Counted from the stretch's first letter, positions 16,561-24,455 are shown. The stretch: 50,098 nucleotides of DNA from Bacillus sp. FJAT-27245 (GCF_001273955.1 NZ_LIGI01000001.1:3574899-3624996); one strand, 5' to 3'. The notes: generated by a model not told the origin, from the sequence alone. Translations and numbers: made by a program.

Positions 16561-16754
16561 AGCAAAAGACTGAGCCTCCAAATGTATTTACTCAGAATGG
16601 AGTAAGACCACGCTGAGGCATTGGTACTTTAAGGAATACAAACCGGATTGCTTCATATTCACATTTTCTCTCCAATAATGAACCATTTTAAACATCAGTT
16701 CATAAAATGATGGCCTTTCTGATTCTTTTGGTGATGGTCATCTTCTTCAACATA

Positions 16755-16774
16755 CGCACCCGTTTGTTTAAGTA
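16755..16774. repeat. Solitary half of the array element
   Basis: GCACCCGTTTGTTTAAGTAC matches the outer direct-repeat half of the element. It lies 74 bases 3' of the 51-residue gene. The remaining sequence 16560-16847 shows no other feature. Confidence 0.45.
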
Positions 16775-16847
16775 CAATCCTTCACAATTTATTATTTTTA
16801 GGCATACTTCTCGAATTAGGAATGTGGATTTAAGGTAATTGTGGTTT

Positions 16848-17003
16848 TTACTGGTCTCTTAAATTGTTAACACCTTGATTTATATACTCGACCCACAAGT
16901 TCATTTCCTTTAATTCTGAAGCTATTAACAATAATTGATAAGAACCGAAAGCAAAGACTAAAAGAAATGTAAAGACAATTGCATAGTTTAGTTTCTCTCT
17001 CAC
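16848..17003 (-). CDS. Small single-pass membrane protein, 51 residues
   Basis: Found by reading the gap. GTG 17003 follows GGAGGTTATTTGT (GGAGG 8 bases away). The frame gives REKLNYAIVFTFLLVFAFG, a hydrophobic helix, then SYQLLLIASELKEMN and a polar tail ending NNLRDQ. One transmembrane helix (about residues 8-27), with a short basic N-terminus that suggests N-in topology. No family recognised. It fits the array layout: array element upstream, half element downstream. Confidence 0.6.
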   Translation of the reverse strand: MREKLNYAIVFTFLLVFAFGSYQLLLIASELKEMNLWVEYINQGVNNLRDQ

Positions 17004-17040
17004 ACAAATAACCTCCTTAACTCCATTTTGTTGTACTAAC

Positions 17041-17117
17041 CTGCACCGTTAGCACAATAAGCATTTCAACAAAAAGGTGCCTTAATCCTCCTAGGAACAA
17101 AGCACCTTTTTGTTGAA
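17041..17117. repeat. Array element, copy 2 (near-perfect hairpin)
   Basis: Outer half CTGCACCGTTAGCACAATAAG, then TTCAACAAAAAGGTGC (17065-17080) paired with GCACCTTTTTGTTGAA (17102-17117). The 16-base stem is perfect and carries A and T runs on both sides, so it could terminate in both directions. It ends 20 bases 3' of the lipoprotein gene. Confidence 0.9.
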
Positions 17118-17136
17118 GATGATTTTAATTCGAATA

Positions 17137-17565
17137 CTAAAAAACCTCAATCCAAACCGTATATTCATTGTTATCTATTTCGATTAAGTTAACATTTTCT
17201 TTAGATGTTGATTTTTCATTTGTATAACCTGCTTCGAATTTTTCAGTAGAGGAACTTTGGTTCAGTTTAATAGCAGAAGGCATACCAATGTTTGCGGCAT
17301 CTGTTACCAACCACTTACCATCCTCTTTTTCAATATTTGCTACAAATATATCTTCATCATTGTCTAAAATTCCTTTATAAACACTAATAACTCTTCCTTC
17401 ATGAATGTTGACCGTTTCATAAATTTCCTTTACTTCTGCATAATTTTCGTTTAAATGTAACCGTTCCAAAGCTTCTTTTGGAGTAGTTGATGAAATATCA
17501 TCATTCCCCTGACAACCTACCAATAAAATTAGTGGAGAAATTAGAAAAAACAAAAAACGTAACAT
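17137..17565 (-). CDS. Lipoprotein, unknown function
   Basis: A 142-residue exported lipoprotein. The signal is MLRFLFFLISPLILLVGC with lipobox LVGC, so Cys18 is the lipidated residue. The mature part starts QGNDDISSTTPKEALERL and has a small beta-rich domain (GRVISVYKGILDNDEDIFVA, WLVTDAANIG), like several single-domain Bacillus lipoproteins of no known function. GGAGG lies about 11 bases before the ATG. It forms a single-gene unit with the hairpin element at its 3' side. Confidence 0.8.
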   Translation of the reverse strand: MLRFLFFLISPLILLVGCQGNDDISSTTPKEALERLHLNENYAEVKEIYETVNIHEGRVISVYKGILDNDEDIFVANIEKEDGKWLVTDAANIGMPSAIKLNQSSSTEKFEAGYTNEKSTSKENVNLIEIDNNEYTVWIEVF

Positions 17566-17651
17566 ACCATAACCCCCTCCTTACATAAGCTACGTTGCAA
17601 TTCGTTGCCAAGTTTCATTTTTGCCTAATTTAATCATTCAAGCTTTTTCAA

Positions 17652-17724
17652 CGTTAGCACAAGAAGAAGATTTTACAAAAAGGTGCCGTAATCCTTCATG
17701 GATTAAAGCACCTTTTTGTTGAAA
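17652..17724. repeat. Array element, copy 3 (near-perfect hairpin)
   Basis: ACGTTAGCACAAGAAG as outer half, then ACAAAAAGGTGC and TAATCC paired with GGATTA and GCACCTTTTTGT. It ends 17 bases 3' of the NUDIX gene and is in the same orientation as the other copies. Confidence 0.9.
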
Positions 17725-17740
17725 TAGGAAGTATTAGAGA

Positions 17741-18199
17741 TTAATTAATATCACCTATATAAACTGGAGCTTTTCCAGTTTCAAAATAAGATGTTAAATG
17801 ATTTCTTAATGCTCGGGGATATAATTTATATTCTAATAACTCTTTAATTGGTAACCATTCCGTACCTATTTGCCCCTTGTCTGGACTGTTCCCATAAAAA
17901 GGTGTATCTTGATTAACATGACACATAAACATAAATTCTGTTTGATGTGCATGTGAATGGTACGCAGCTAACTCATGGTTTTTTCCGATATATTCTCGGA
18001 CAAATAACAATTCACCAATTTCAACTTCTACACCTAATTCTTCTTTGCACTCTCTTTTTAAAGCCTCATGAAGATTTTCACCATGTTCTTGTCCACCACC
18101 AGGTAGAATATAGTACGTTCCACTATTTTCATGCATTTTTATGGCTAGTATCTTCCCTTTCTTAACGATAACTGCTTTGGCTGAATTTCTAATCCCCAT
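17741..18199 (-). CDS. NUDIX hydrolase
   Basis: A 152-residue hydrolase with NUDIX box GGGQEHGENLHEALKRECKEELGV in parts GGGQEHGE and RECKEELG. The opening AVIVKKGKILAIKMHE and the late FMCHVN strand complete the fold. The His-rich stretch AAYHSHAHQTEFMF is distinctive. Substrate unknown; many such proteins clean up damaged nucleotides. The ribosome site is weak: GGGG lies 12 bases before ATG 18199. Single-gene unit with the array element downstream. Confidence 0.87.
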   Translation of the reverse strand: MGIRNSAKAVIVKKGKILAIKMHENSGTYYILPGGGQEHGENLHEALKRECKEELGVEVEIGELLFVREYIGKNHELAAYHSHAHQTEFMFMCHVNQDTPFYGNSPDKGQIGTEWLPIKELLEYKLYPRALRNHLTSYFETGKAPVYIGDIN

Positions 18200-18341
18200 T
18201 TTGTAGATAATCCCCTTTAAAATGTACTTTTGTGTTTAAAATATTCTCTTAAACTATTACCGAACAAAGTACCTTTTCGTTAAAGAAAGGAACTCCATTT
18301 TCATTAAAAAGAGTTTTCTTCTCCTTCTTCTTGACTAAACT

Positions 18342-18375
18342 CCACGTTAGATCAATACGGAATTCAGCAAAAGAA
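18342..18375. repeat. Partial array element
   Basis: CACGTTAGATCAATACGG followed by AATTCAGCAAAAG: the outer half plus start of the inner arm, with no return arm. It lies in the gap 18200-18452 between the NUDIX gene and copy 4; no gene is seen there. Confidence 0.5.
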
Positions 18376-18452
18376 ATCATACCATAATTTTACATAATTT
18401 AATAAAAGTTGTCTATGTTCCACTTAAACTATACTCCCTCAATAAGGAATGC

Positions 18453-18529
18453 TTCCCCGTATGTTCAATAAGGAATTCAACAAAAAAGGCGGTTAATCCT
18501 GCCTGGATTAACGCACCCGTAAGTTGAAG
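18453..18529. repeat. Array element, copy 4
   Basis: CCCCGTATGTTCAATAAGG, then TTCAACAAAAAAGGCGG, TTAATCC and GGATTAACGCACCCGTAAG. It shows the two outer direct halves (CCCGTATGTTCAAT and CACCCGTAAGTTGAA). Ends 12 bases 3' of a membrane protein gene. Confidence 0.88.
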
Positions 18530-18540
18530 AACGTCGTACA

Positions 18541-18771
18541 TTAGTTTTCCGTTTCTTTTTCGTTTCTCTCTTTGATATATCTTTCGTACGCATCTTTCAC
18601 CTTGTCATTACTATTAGTTGGTACTACTTGTTTATGGACCTCATTAATTAAAATAAATGACCTGAAAATGACTCCGACAATAATTGCACATAAGATATAA
18701 ATTCCAATAGGACCGAGGAATGCCAAGATACCTAAAAACCCAGCTAATAGAATGGATAACAATAACTTCAC
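18541..18771 (-). CDS. Small two-helix membrane protein
   Basis: A 76-residue protein from GTG 18771, which lies 6 bases after AAGGGGG; the longer frame to 18843 has no ribosome site. Two hydrophobic helices follow: KLLLSILLAGFLGILAFLG and IGIYILCAIIVGVIF, then a charged C-terminal tail (DAYERYIKERNEKETEN) that is probably cytoplasmic. No family recognised. Single-gene unit of the array. Confidence 0.68.
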   Translation of the reverse strand: MKLLLSILLAGFLGILAFLGPIGIYILCAIIVGVIFRSFILINEVHKQVVPTNSNDKVKDAYERYIKERNEKETEN

Positions 18772-18854
18772 AAAAATCCCCCTTAATCTAACTACCTGTA
18801 TTCCACTAAAAGCCCCGATTGTTGAACACAATTTAAGAAACACTCTTCAACTAA

Positions 18855-18936
18855 ATGCCCCGTTTGTTCAATAAGGATTTCAACAAAAAAAGGAAGTCAT
18901 TCCTTCCTTGATCATCGCACCCGCTAGTTCAATATA
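18855..18936. repeat. Array element, copy 5
   Basis: GCCCCGTTTGTTCAATAAGG opens it and GCACCCGCTAGTTCAATA closes it, a clear direct repeat of the outer halves. Between them lie TTTCAACAAAAAAAGG and a diverged TTAATCC/GGATTAA stem. A GNAT fragment runs into its right end. Confidence 0.88.
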
Positions 18937-19104
18937 ATCCCCATTTTTCTACTCTTCGTTGTCATCCCAATTGATCTATAAAATTCAATGGCAGATGTAT
19001 TTTCCTCGGATACTCCCAATTCAATACTATCAACTTTGAGGCTTCTTCCAAATTCAAAAACGTATTTAGTTAGTTTTTTTCCGATACCTTTCTTTCTATT
19101 TTTT
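18924..19104 (-). pseudogene. GNAT acetyltransferase C-terminal fragment
   Basis: The minus strand reads NRKKGIGKKLTKYVFEFG, then SIELGVSEENTSAIEFYRSI and GMTTKSRKMGIILN before a stop. These are the acetyl-CoA loop and C-terminal strand of a GNAT. A stop codon precedes NRKK and no N-terminal half exists; the kinase gene begins 7 bases further on. The stop codon lies inside array element copy 5. It is a truncated unit and probably not functional. Confidence 0.75.
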
Positions 19105-19110
19105 TAAAGA

Positions 19111-19764
19111 CTAAATTAATTTAAAATCAAAATTATTTTCCTCTACATAAATTGTTTCCTTGGTACTTTTAATAATAATGTCAAAATTCTTACTGTATGG
19201 ATGCATAAACACTTCGTACTGAATACGTCGCTCGTTGTGAGATTGTTTTAAATAATCGATATCTGTCCCTCTTTCCTTTATATCTCGACCGAATCGTCTT
19301 TCAAGCTCCGTATCATCATCTGTATAAAAATAGATTAGAATATCAAATAACTCAGGATTAGCAAAAGCAACACTCATTCCTTCTACTATGCACAATTCGT
19401 TTTGTGAGGAGAGTATTTCGCTTTTTAAATAATGTGTATTAATCGTGCGTAAATTCATATTTTCCTTTAGCATCAGTAAATCTCTTTCTAAGGAAGGTAC
19501 ATGATGTGCTGCGGGATGGCATGCTGTCATTTTAAAACGATGTAATGTTCCTTTATGTGTATAATCGATCATTGCGTATTTTCGTAATGAAGAACTTATT
19601 ATGTAAGGGTCCGTATTAAGATAGTTTACTTCGCACTGTAACTCTTCCATTAACATATGTGCAAAAGTCGTCTTACCAGCAGCTCCATGACCAGAAATCC
19701 CAATAATCAGTTTCTTATCCGAATTATAAATCCAACGTATGATTTCTTGCATTATTGTGTTCAT
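19111..19764 (-). CDS. Uridine-kinase-like P-loop kinase
   Basis: A 217-residue nucleoside or small-molecule kinase. Walker A is GISGHGAAGKTTFAHML. Then NTDPYIISSS, CIVEGMSVAFANPELFDILI (Walker-B-like strand), and the lid ELERRFGRDIKERGTD with paired arginines. This is the order of the uridine kinase / phosphoribulokinase group. Real substrate not known. It lies directly upstream of the GNAT fragment, so this unit may have gained or lost a second gene. Confidence 0.82.
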   Translation of the reverse strand: MNTIMQEIIRWIYNSDKKLIIGISGHGAAGKTTFAHMLMEELQCEVNYLNTDPYIISSSLRKYAMIDYTHKGTLHRFKMTACHPAAHHVPSLERDLLMLKENMNLRTINTHYLKSEILSSQNELCIVEGMSVAFANPELFDILIYFYTDDDTELERRFGRDIKERGTDIDYLKQSHNERRIQYEVFMHPYSKNFDIIIKSTKETIYVEENNFDFKLI

Positions 19765-19854
19765 CGTTCACTCTCTTTTCTAAAAATTCTTTCGTGTTTA
19801 GTGAAAGAGCGTCTCTTCATATTACAGAAACTCCTCCTATCCATGTTCCACAAA

Positions 19855-19932
19855 CCTCCCGTTCATTTAATTAGAAAATCAAGAAAAAAAGGGCGGAAAT
19901 CCTTCCAAGATCATCGCACCTTTTTTACGTTC
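19855..19932. repeat. Array element, copy 6
   Basis: CCCGTTCATTTAATTAG, then AAATCAAGAAAAAAAGGGCGG, a partial inner stem, and CATCGCACCTTTTTTACG. It is diverged but co-linear with the others. It lies 45 bases 3' of the serine hydrolase gene. Confidence 0.75.
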
Positions 19933-19977
19933 ACCTTTTAGATTGACAAGTAATGACTTCTGAGTATTTTTTAAAAA

Positions 19978-21108
19978 TTATAAATCACATAATATATCAA
20001 ATACTTTACGGTTTATAGTGTGGAAGATTGGACTATTAAAGTTAAGTAAAACGGTAACACCAAGTTTTTTTTCTGGTATCATCGATATTGATGCACGTAC
20101 TGCTAATTGACCACCTGCGTGTTCAACTAGCTTTAAGCCTTTATAGTTATCAGTAAAAAAAGCCAAACCATACCCTCTGACTTCGCTTTCCTTTTTCCAA
20201 TCTCCTGTAACATAAGTAACTGGTGTCTGCATTGTTGTTTTGGATGTATTTTTTAATATCGAAGTTACTTCCATATGAGCAGACAAATATTTTGCTAAAT
20301 CATTAGCAGTTGAATATATAAAGCCGATTGGAGCTGAAATAGGATTTTTAGGATAAGGCATTGGTTTCATTTCTTCACCTAAATAATATGAGGCAATATC
20401 ATCATCAGCTTCCACACAGCTATGATCACAAGTAGTTCTAGTCATGCCTAGTGGTTGGAATATATTCTTTTGTAAATGAGATTCCCAACACTGACCACTA
20501 ACTTTTTCAAAAAGGTCACAGACGATTACATATGCATCCGTACAATACTGCCATTCAGCTCCTGGAGGATATGATAATTCAACTTTAGAGAACCATTTTG
20601 TAATATCTTCACGACTTTTAATTTGATTAAGCTCTTTTTCAGTCAAACGGAAATAATCAAGAACATTTTGGTAACCAGTTGGATTACCTGAATGAATCTC
20701 TCTTAAATGTGGAGCTATCAAATTTGCAATACCCAAATCGGATGGAAACCCAGCCGTATGACTTAACACTTGACGTATAGTGATTTTATCACTTAACTTA
20801 TTATCTTTAGTTTGAAAATAAGGTAAATAATCTACAAGACGATCATCCAAATCTATTAATCCACTTTCCTCCAATTGTAAAATACTTGTCGCCATGAAAT
20901 TTTTTGAAACACTTTGAATACTCATTATTGTATTTGGGGTAATTTTTTTAAGAGGCTGTTTTCCTAATTGTGAATAACCGAATCCCTTAGCATATACAAT
21001 TTCTTTCTCCAAAGTAATTGAAACACTGATTCCAACGGTATGTTGTTCTTCACAAAGTCCATTTATAAAATCAGTTATTTGGTCTAATTTACTGTCGGGA
21101 TTTTTCAT
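19978..21108 (-). CDS. Class C beta-lactamase fold serine hydrolase
   Basis: A 376-residue protein of the beta-lactamase / DD-peptidase / esterase EstB group. The catalytic Ser-x-x-Lys is SVSK in IMSIQSVSKNFMATS. The Tyr motif is YCTDAY (usual form YxN, here Y-C-T). The third motif is HAGG near residue 330 (usual HTG). No signal peptide is seen, so it is probably cytoplasmic and more likely an esterase or peptidase than a true beta-lactamase. GAGGTG lies 4 bases before the ATG. Single-gene unit of the array. Confidence 0.83.
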   Translation of the reverse strand: MKNPDSKLDQITDFINGLCEEQHTVGISVSITLEKEIVYAKGFGYSQLGKQPLKKITPNTIMSIQSVSKNFMATSILQLEESGLIDLDDRLVDYLPYFQTKDNKLSDKITIRQVLSHTAGFPSDLGIANLIAPHLREIHSGNPTGYQNVLDYFRLTEKELNQIKSREDITKWFSKVELSYPPGAEWQYCTDAYVIVCDLFEKVSGQCWESHLQKNIFQPLGMTRTTCDHSCVEADDDIASYYLGEEMKPMPYPKNPISAPIGFIYSTANDLAKYLSAHMEVTSILKNTSKTTMQTPVTYVTGDWKKESEVRGYGLAFFTDNYKGLKLVEHAGGQLAVRASISMIPEKKLGVTVLLNFNSPIFHTINRKVFDILCDL

Positions 21109-21224
21109 TATACACCTCTAATTAACTTTCCACTTATTAACTTATTTAAATTCTCTATTTTTATACAAACCCCTCTTTTATTAGATATTTTTCAAAGGAA
21201 AAGACATTACTTCTTAAAGTAAGC

Positions 21225-21295
21225 TGCCATTTAGCTCAATAAGGATTCAGCAAAAGGGTGCCTTAATCCTTATTTGAACTAAGCCCCCGTTAGCC
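21225..21295. repeat. Array element, copy 7
   Basis: GCCATTTAGCTCAATAAGG, then CAGCAAAAGGGTGCCTTAATC and AAGCCCCCGTTAGC. It lies 3' of a 32-codon remnant on the minus strand rather than of an intact gene. Confidence 0.8.
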
Positions 21296-21349
21296 GCTTT
21301 CAAATTGGTTTAATACTTAAACTCAATATCTTATTAATAAAATTTGTTT

Positions 21350-21447
21350 TACCCAATGTATATTCTGTTCGGTCCTTTGCACTTTTTGCTAAATCCTTTT
21401 TTAACCGAAGGCTTCTCTACCTTTAGATCTTCATACCAGCATCCCAT
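21350..21447 (-). pseudogene. Remnant ORF with the start of the methyltransferase gene
   Basis: The minus strand starts MGCWYED, the exact first residues of the methyltransferase at 15398-16147, then changes to LKVEKPSVKKGFSKKCKG and PNRIYIG before a stop. The frame stays open across the junction, giving a chimeric 32-codon ORF. The second part is not part of the methyltransferase and is not recognised. The coordinates follow the ORF from its ATG at 21447 to near 21350. Probably a recombination scar rather than a working gene. Confidence 0.6.
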
Positions 21448-21860
21448 TTATCTTTCCCCCACTTCTCTTTTTTATCTAAGGCTAAGCAGCGATCTTTTCA
21501 TGATTTTCATACCGATATACTCTTTGTTATGACTTGGGAGAAGAATCACAGCACCTCGTTTTTTTTCCCCCGGTTATAACTTGACGGTTATCGGTAAACC
21601 ATATCCATCAAAGCAGCCGTCTGGTATCCCTGTATCAAATTTCCATTATTCGAAGGAATTCAACAAAAAAGGCTGTTAATCCTGCCTTTATCAACGCGAA
21701 TTCGTGTTAATCTCGGTTTTTTCCAGTTCATAAAAAAACAAAAAGCGCCTAATCCCTTTATTATCAAGGTATTTGACACTTCTTATACTTTATATTTTCA
21801 GGTTATACGAATAAATTAAATTCTCTTAACCTGCCCTATTCATCCTGTTATATAGAACTT
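21426..21860. repeat. Segmental duplication A, copy 2
   Basis: Counterpart of 16126-16560: the methyltransferase start region, AGCGATCTTTTCATGATTTT, then the composite element and flank up to the CCTGTTATATAG end. The match stops within GATCT at 21426. No intact gene lies in 21448-22018. Confidence 0.88.
21641..21785. repeat. Composite array element, copy 2
   Basis: CGAAGGAATTCAACAAAAAA, GCTGTTAATCCTGCC, then the second hairpin GCGCCTAATCCCTTT with AAGGTATTTGACAC. It lies inside duplication A and resembles the copies at 16330 and 37955. Confidence 0.75.
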
Positions 21861-22018
21861 AATTATTTCCTTGGGACTTGGTCTTAGTTATCGACCAAAA
21901 GATCGTAACCTGTAAAAGAATAAACCTGTGCAGAGTCAATTCTACACAGGCACATTCATAAGTACTCACTTTGTTAAGGTTCGCTATTGAGTCCTCTCTT
22001 CCCATAATAAACAATAGC

Positions 22019-22318
22019 CTATTGCTGTGCTAGGTTTGTTGCTGTCTGTGATGCAGTTAAATCGACCTGCAGCTGCTCACTTAGATTATGTGGATGATAG
22101 TATCCTTTTGACATCATATAGCTGGTTATATTTTCATGAGTTTGAATAGCAGCCTGTAACTGTTCCCTCAATACTGTTCTTAATTCCGGGGTAGCTGCTT
22201 CTGTTATTGCAATTGTGTAATTCCTTATTCCTGCTTTAGCAGACATTAAGAAATCAGTTGCGATAACCTGATCCGTCATACCGCCCATCCCTACCATGTT
22301 TTGGATAAATTGATTCAT
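22019..22318 (-). CDS. yraD: CotF-like spore coat protein, YraD type
   Basis: A 99-residue CotF-domain coat protein, helical: TDQVIATDFLMSAKAGIRNY, then ITEAATPELRTVLREQLQAA and ITSYMMSKGYYHPHN, the F-family hallmarks. It overlaps the upstream YraE-type gene by 4 bases (ATGA), so the two are translationally coupled. With the divergent YraG/YraF/AdhB genes it reproduces the B. subtilis yraG-yraF-adhB-yraE-yraD set in gene content, but with a changed order. Probably made in the mother cell under sigma-K, by analogy. Confidence 0.82.
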   Translation of the reverse strand: MNQFIQNMVGMGGMTDQVIATDFLMSAKAGIRNYTIAITEAATPELRTVLREQLQAAIQTHENITSYMMSKGYYHPHNLSEQLQVDLTASQTATNLAQQ

Positions 22319-22524
22319 TGGTTGGCCTCCCGATTTGTTAAGATTTGCTGCAATTGCTGAATATGCTGTTGTCCTGCCGAAACATCATTTGAAAGAATTG
22401 TTTTTAATTCTTCATCCTGTGCCAAAGGACCCATCGTTGTTGATTTGGTTAAACATAGGTTTTTAAAGGTTAACAATTCGTGTACTTCCAGAGTCTCATG
22501 CAATCCTAGATATTTGACCATCAT
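22315..22524 (-). CDS. yraE: Small CotF-related coat protein, YraE type
   Basis: A 69-residue protein: LGLHETLEVHELLTFKNLCL, then TMGPLAQDEELKTILSNDVS and a helical end. It corresponds to the N-terminal helix pair of CotF and to YraE (about 65 residues). Start ATG 22524 lies 5 bases after AAGGAG; GTG 22530 is too close to it. The same HETLExHE signature opens the divergent gene at 22678, so the pair is an ancient duplicate. Confidence 0.8.
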   Translation of the reverse strand: MMVKYLGLHETLEVHELLTFKNLCLTKSTTMGPLAQDEELKTILSNDVSAGQQHIQQLQQILTNREANQ

Positions 22525-22677
22525 ATTCACTCCTTTTGTGTTTTTGTACCTTCTTATTTATTTGGATGACCTTAATGGAATATTCATGTCAAAAAATAAA
22601 GTCGCCCATTGATTGTGTATAAAAAGAAATCCTCATTGGGAAAATACTTTAGACTAAAAAGTAGAGGTGAAGAGTTG

Positions 22678-22887
22678 ATGGACCAGCAAAAGTTGGCACT
22701 ACACGAAACTTTGGAGACACATGAAATCATCAATCTGAAAACTGTTTGTTTGCTGAGGTCTAAATTAATGCAAGGGATTTGCTTTAATAATGAGTTAAAA
22801 CAGTTAATGCAGAAAGATGTTCAACAATCAACAGAAGCGATAAATGAGCTACTGCCTTTTTATAAACAGAGTGAAATTCTTCATTAA
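22678..22887 (+). CDS. yraG: Small CotF-related coat protein, YraG type
   Basis: A 69-residue protein, ALHETLETHEIINLKTVCLL and then GICFNNELKQLMQKDVQQS, like the YraE-type protein across the divergent promoter region. ATG 22678 follows GAGGTG at 8 bases; the frame from 22609 lacks a site. The next gene starts 15 bases later, and adhB 18 bases after that, so one operon is likely. Divergent promoters must lie within 22525-22677, where no confident sigma-K motif was found. Confidence 0.8.
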   Translation: MDQQKLALHETLETHEIINLKTVCLLRSKLMQGICFNNELKQLMQKDVQQSTEAINELLPFYKQSEILH

Positions 22888-22902
22888 TCAGGAGGTGGAA
22901 TC

Positions 22903-23262
22903 ATGAAAGACTATCTAGACCCGAGAAACGCGGAAGGCATGCCGAATCTGGCCGATTCAGCATTTGCAATGGACTTCTTGCTTTCTGTAAAAAATGGTAT
23001 TCGTAATTATGGCTTTGCCATTGCAGAAGTTGCGAATCCGGAACTTAAAAGAGTATTAACTAAACAATTGATGCAAGCAATTGATTTACACGGAGAAATT
23101 TCCGACTTAATGATGGAGAGAAAATGGCTTCACCCCTATGATTTTAAGGAGCAGTATCCAGTTGATTTAAAAGGAGCAGAGACAGCCGTTCAAATTGGCC
23201 AAATGACTCTCTTCCATAATGACACCGACCGGGGCGGAATGTTCGCTACTCCAAATGAATAA
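22903..23262 (+). CDS. yraF: CotF-like spore coat protein, YraF type
   Basis: A 119-residue CotF-domain protein: NLADSAFAMDFLLSVKNGIR, FAIAEVANPELKRVLTKQLM and ISDLMMERKWLHPYDFKEQY, matching the YraD-type protein across the cluster. AGGAGG lies 7 bases before the ATG. It sits between the YraG-type gene and adhB, the same order as in B. subtilis. Confidence 0.85.
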   Translation: MKDYLDPRNAEGMPNLADSAFAMDFLLSVKNGIRNYGFAIAEVANPELKRVLTKQLMQAIDLHGEISDLMMERKWLHPYDFKEQYPVDLKGAETAVQIGQMTLFHNDTDRGGMFATPNE

Positions 23263-23280
23263 AAGGAGAGAAATACTTAG

Positions 23281-24417
23281 ATGAAAGCTGTTACCTATCA
23301 AGGGATTAAAAATGTAGAAGTAAGAGAAGTGAAAGATCCAACAATTAAGAATTCCGATGATATTATAGTTAAAATAACAAGTTCCGCAATTTGTGGTTCG
23401 GACCTTCACTTAATTCATGGTATGATTCCCAGCATGCCTACTGACTTTGTCATTGGGCATGAGCCGATGGGGATTGTTGAGGAAGTAGGGCCAGATGTAA
23501 GGAATTTAAAAAAAGGTGACCGGGTCATTATCCCTTTCAACGTGAGTTGCGGCTCGTGCTGGTATTGTCAGCATGATCTAACCAGCCAATGTGATAATTC
23601 CAACCCCCATGGTGACATGGGTGGATTCTTCGGCTACTCTGAACTTACTGGCGGTTATGCAGGCGGGCAAGCTGAGTATATGCGCGTCCCTTACGGAAAC
23701 TTTACGCCTTTTAAAATTCCCGAAGCTTGCGAAATTGAAGATGAAAAGCTTTGTTTACTTGCCGATGCAGCTTCAACCGCCTACTGGTCGGTAGACCATG
23801 CCGGCGTCAAAGAGGGAGATACAGTCATAGTGCTTGGTTGCGGCCCGGTTGGACTGCTTGCCCAAAAATTTGCCTGGTACAAAGGAGCAAAAAGGGTTAT
23901 TGCTGTAGATTACATTAACTACCGGCTGCAGCATGCCAAGAAACACAACAAGGTTGAGATTGTGAATTTTGAACAGCATGAAAACACCGGTCAGTACCTA
24001 AAGGAAATTACAAAGGGCGGAGCAGATATAGTCATAGATGCTGTCGGCATGGATGGAAAGTGGACCGAAATGGAATTTCTTGCAAGTGGACTAAAGCTTC
24101 AGGGCGGAGCGATGGGGGCGATTGTAATTGCCAGCCAGGCAGTTAGAAAAGGCGGTACCATCCAAATAACAGGCGTTTATGGAGGAAGATACAATGCTTT
24201 TCCGCTTGGAGACTTCTTCCAGAGAAATATCGATTTAAAAATGGGACAGGCACCAGTAATTCCGTATATGCCTTTCCTATATGACCTGTTCAATTCCGGA
24301 AAAGTAGATCCTAGCGATGTTATTACACACGTTCTCCCCCTCGATCAGGCTAAGCATGGATATGAGGTTTTCGACACAAAAACAGAAGATTGCATTAAAG
24401 TTATATTAAAACCTTAA
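23281..24417 (+). CDS. adhB: Zinc-dependent alcohol dehydrogenase (AdhB-type)
   Basis: A 378-residue medium-chain dehydrogenase of the formaldehyde / alcohol type. Motifs: ICGSDLHLIHG with a catalytic zinc Cys, GHEPMGIVEEVG, the structural-zinc set CGSCWYCQHDLTSQC, and the Rossmann loop VLGCGPVGLLAQ. An insertion NPHGDMGGFFGYSELTGGYAG is typical of this branch. Gene order with coat proteins points to a sporulation role, as known for B. subtilis adhB, but the substrate is unknown. AAGGAGAG lies 10 bases before the ATG. A terminator closes the operon. Confidence 0.88.
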   Translation: MKAVTYQGIKNVEVREVKDPTIKNSDDIIVKITSSAICGSDLHLIHGMIPSMPTDFVIGHEPMGIVEEVGPDVRNLKKGDRVIIPFNVSCGSCWYCQHDLTSQCDNSNPHGDMGGFFGYSELTGGYAGGQAEYMRVPYGNFTPFKIPEACEIEDEKLCLLADAASTAYWSVDHAGVKEGDTVIVLGCGPVGLLAQKFAWYKGAKRVIAVDYINYRLQHAKKHNKVEIVNFEQHENTGQYLKEITKGGADIVIDAVGMDGKWTEMEFLASGLKLQGGAMGAIVIASQAVRKGGTIQITGVYGGRYNAFPLGDFFQRNIDLKMGQAPVIPYMPFLYDLFNSGKVDPSDVITHVLPLDQAKHGYEVFDTKTEDCIKVILKP

Positions 24418-24428
24418 AAAACAGACAG

Positions 24429-24455
24429 CCCAGTGAGTTTAAGACTGGGTTTTGT
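24429..24455 (+). terminator. Terminator of the yraG-yraF-adhB operon
   Basis: CCCAGT and ACTGGG around a 9-base loop, followed by TTTTGTTG. It starts 12 bases after the adhB stop. Confidence 0.8.

Noticed and set aside
21344-21532. 62-codon plus-strand ORF
   Set aside because: No ribosome site; the stretch is the duplicated methyltransferase upstream region on the other strand.
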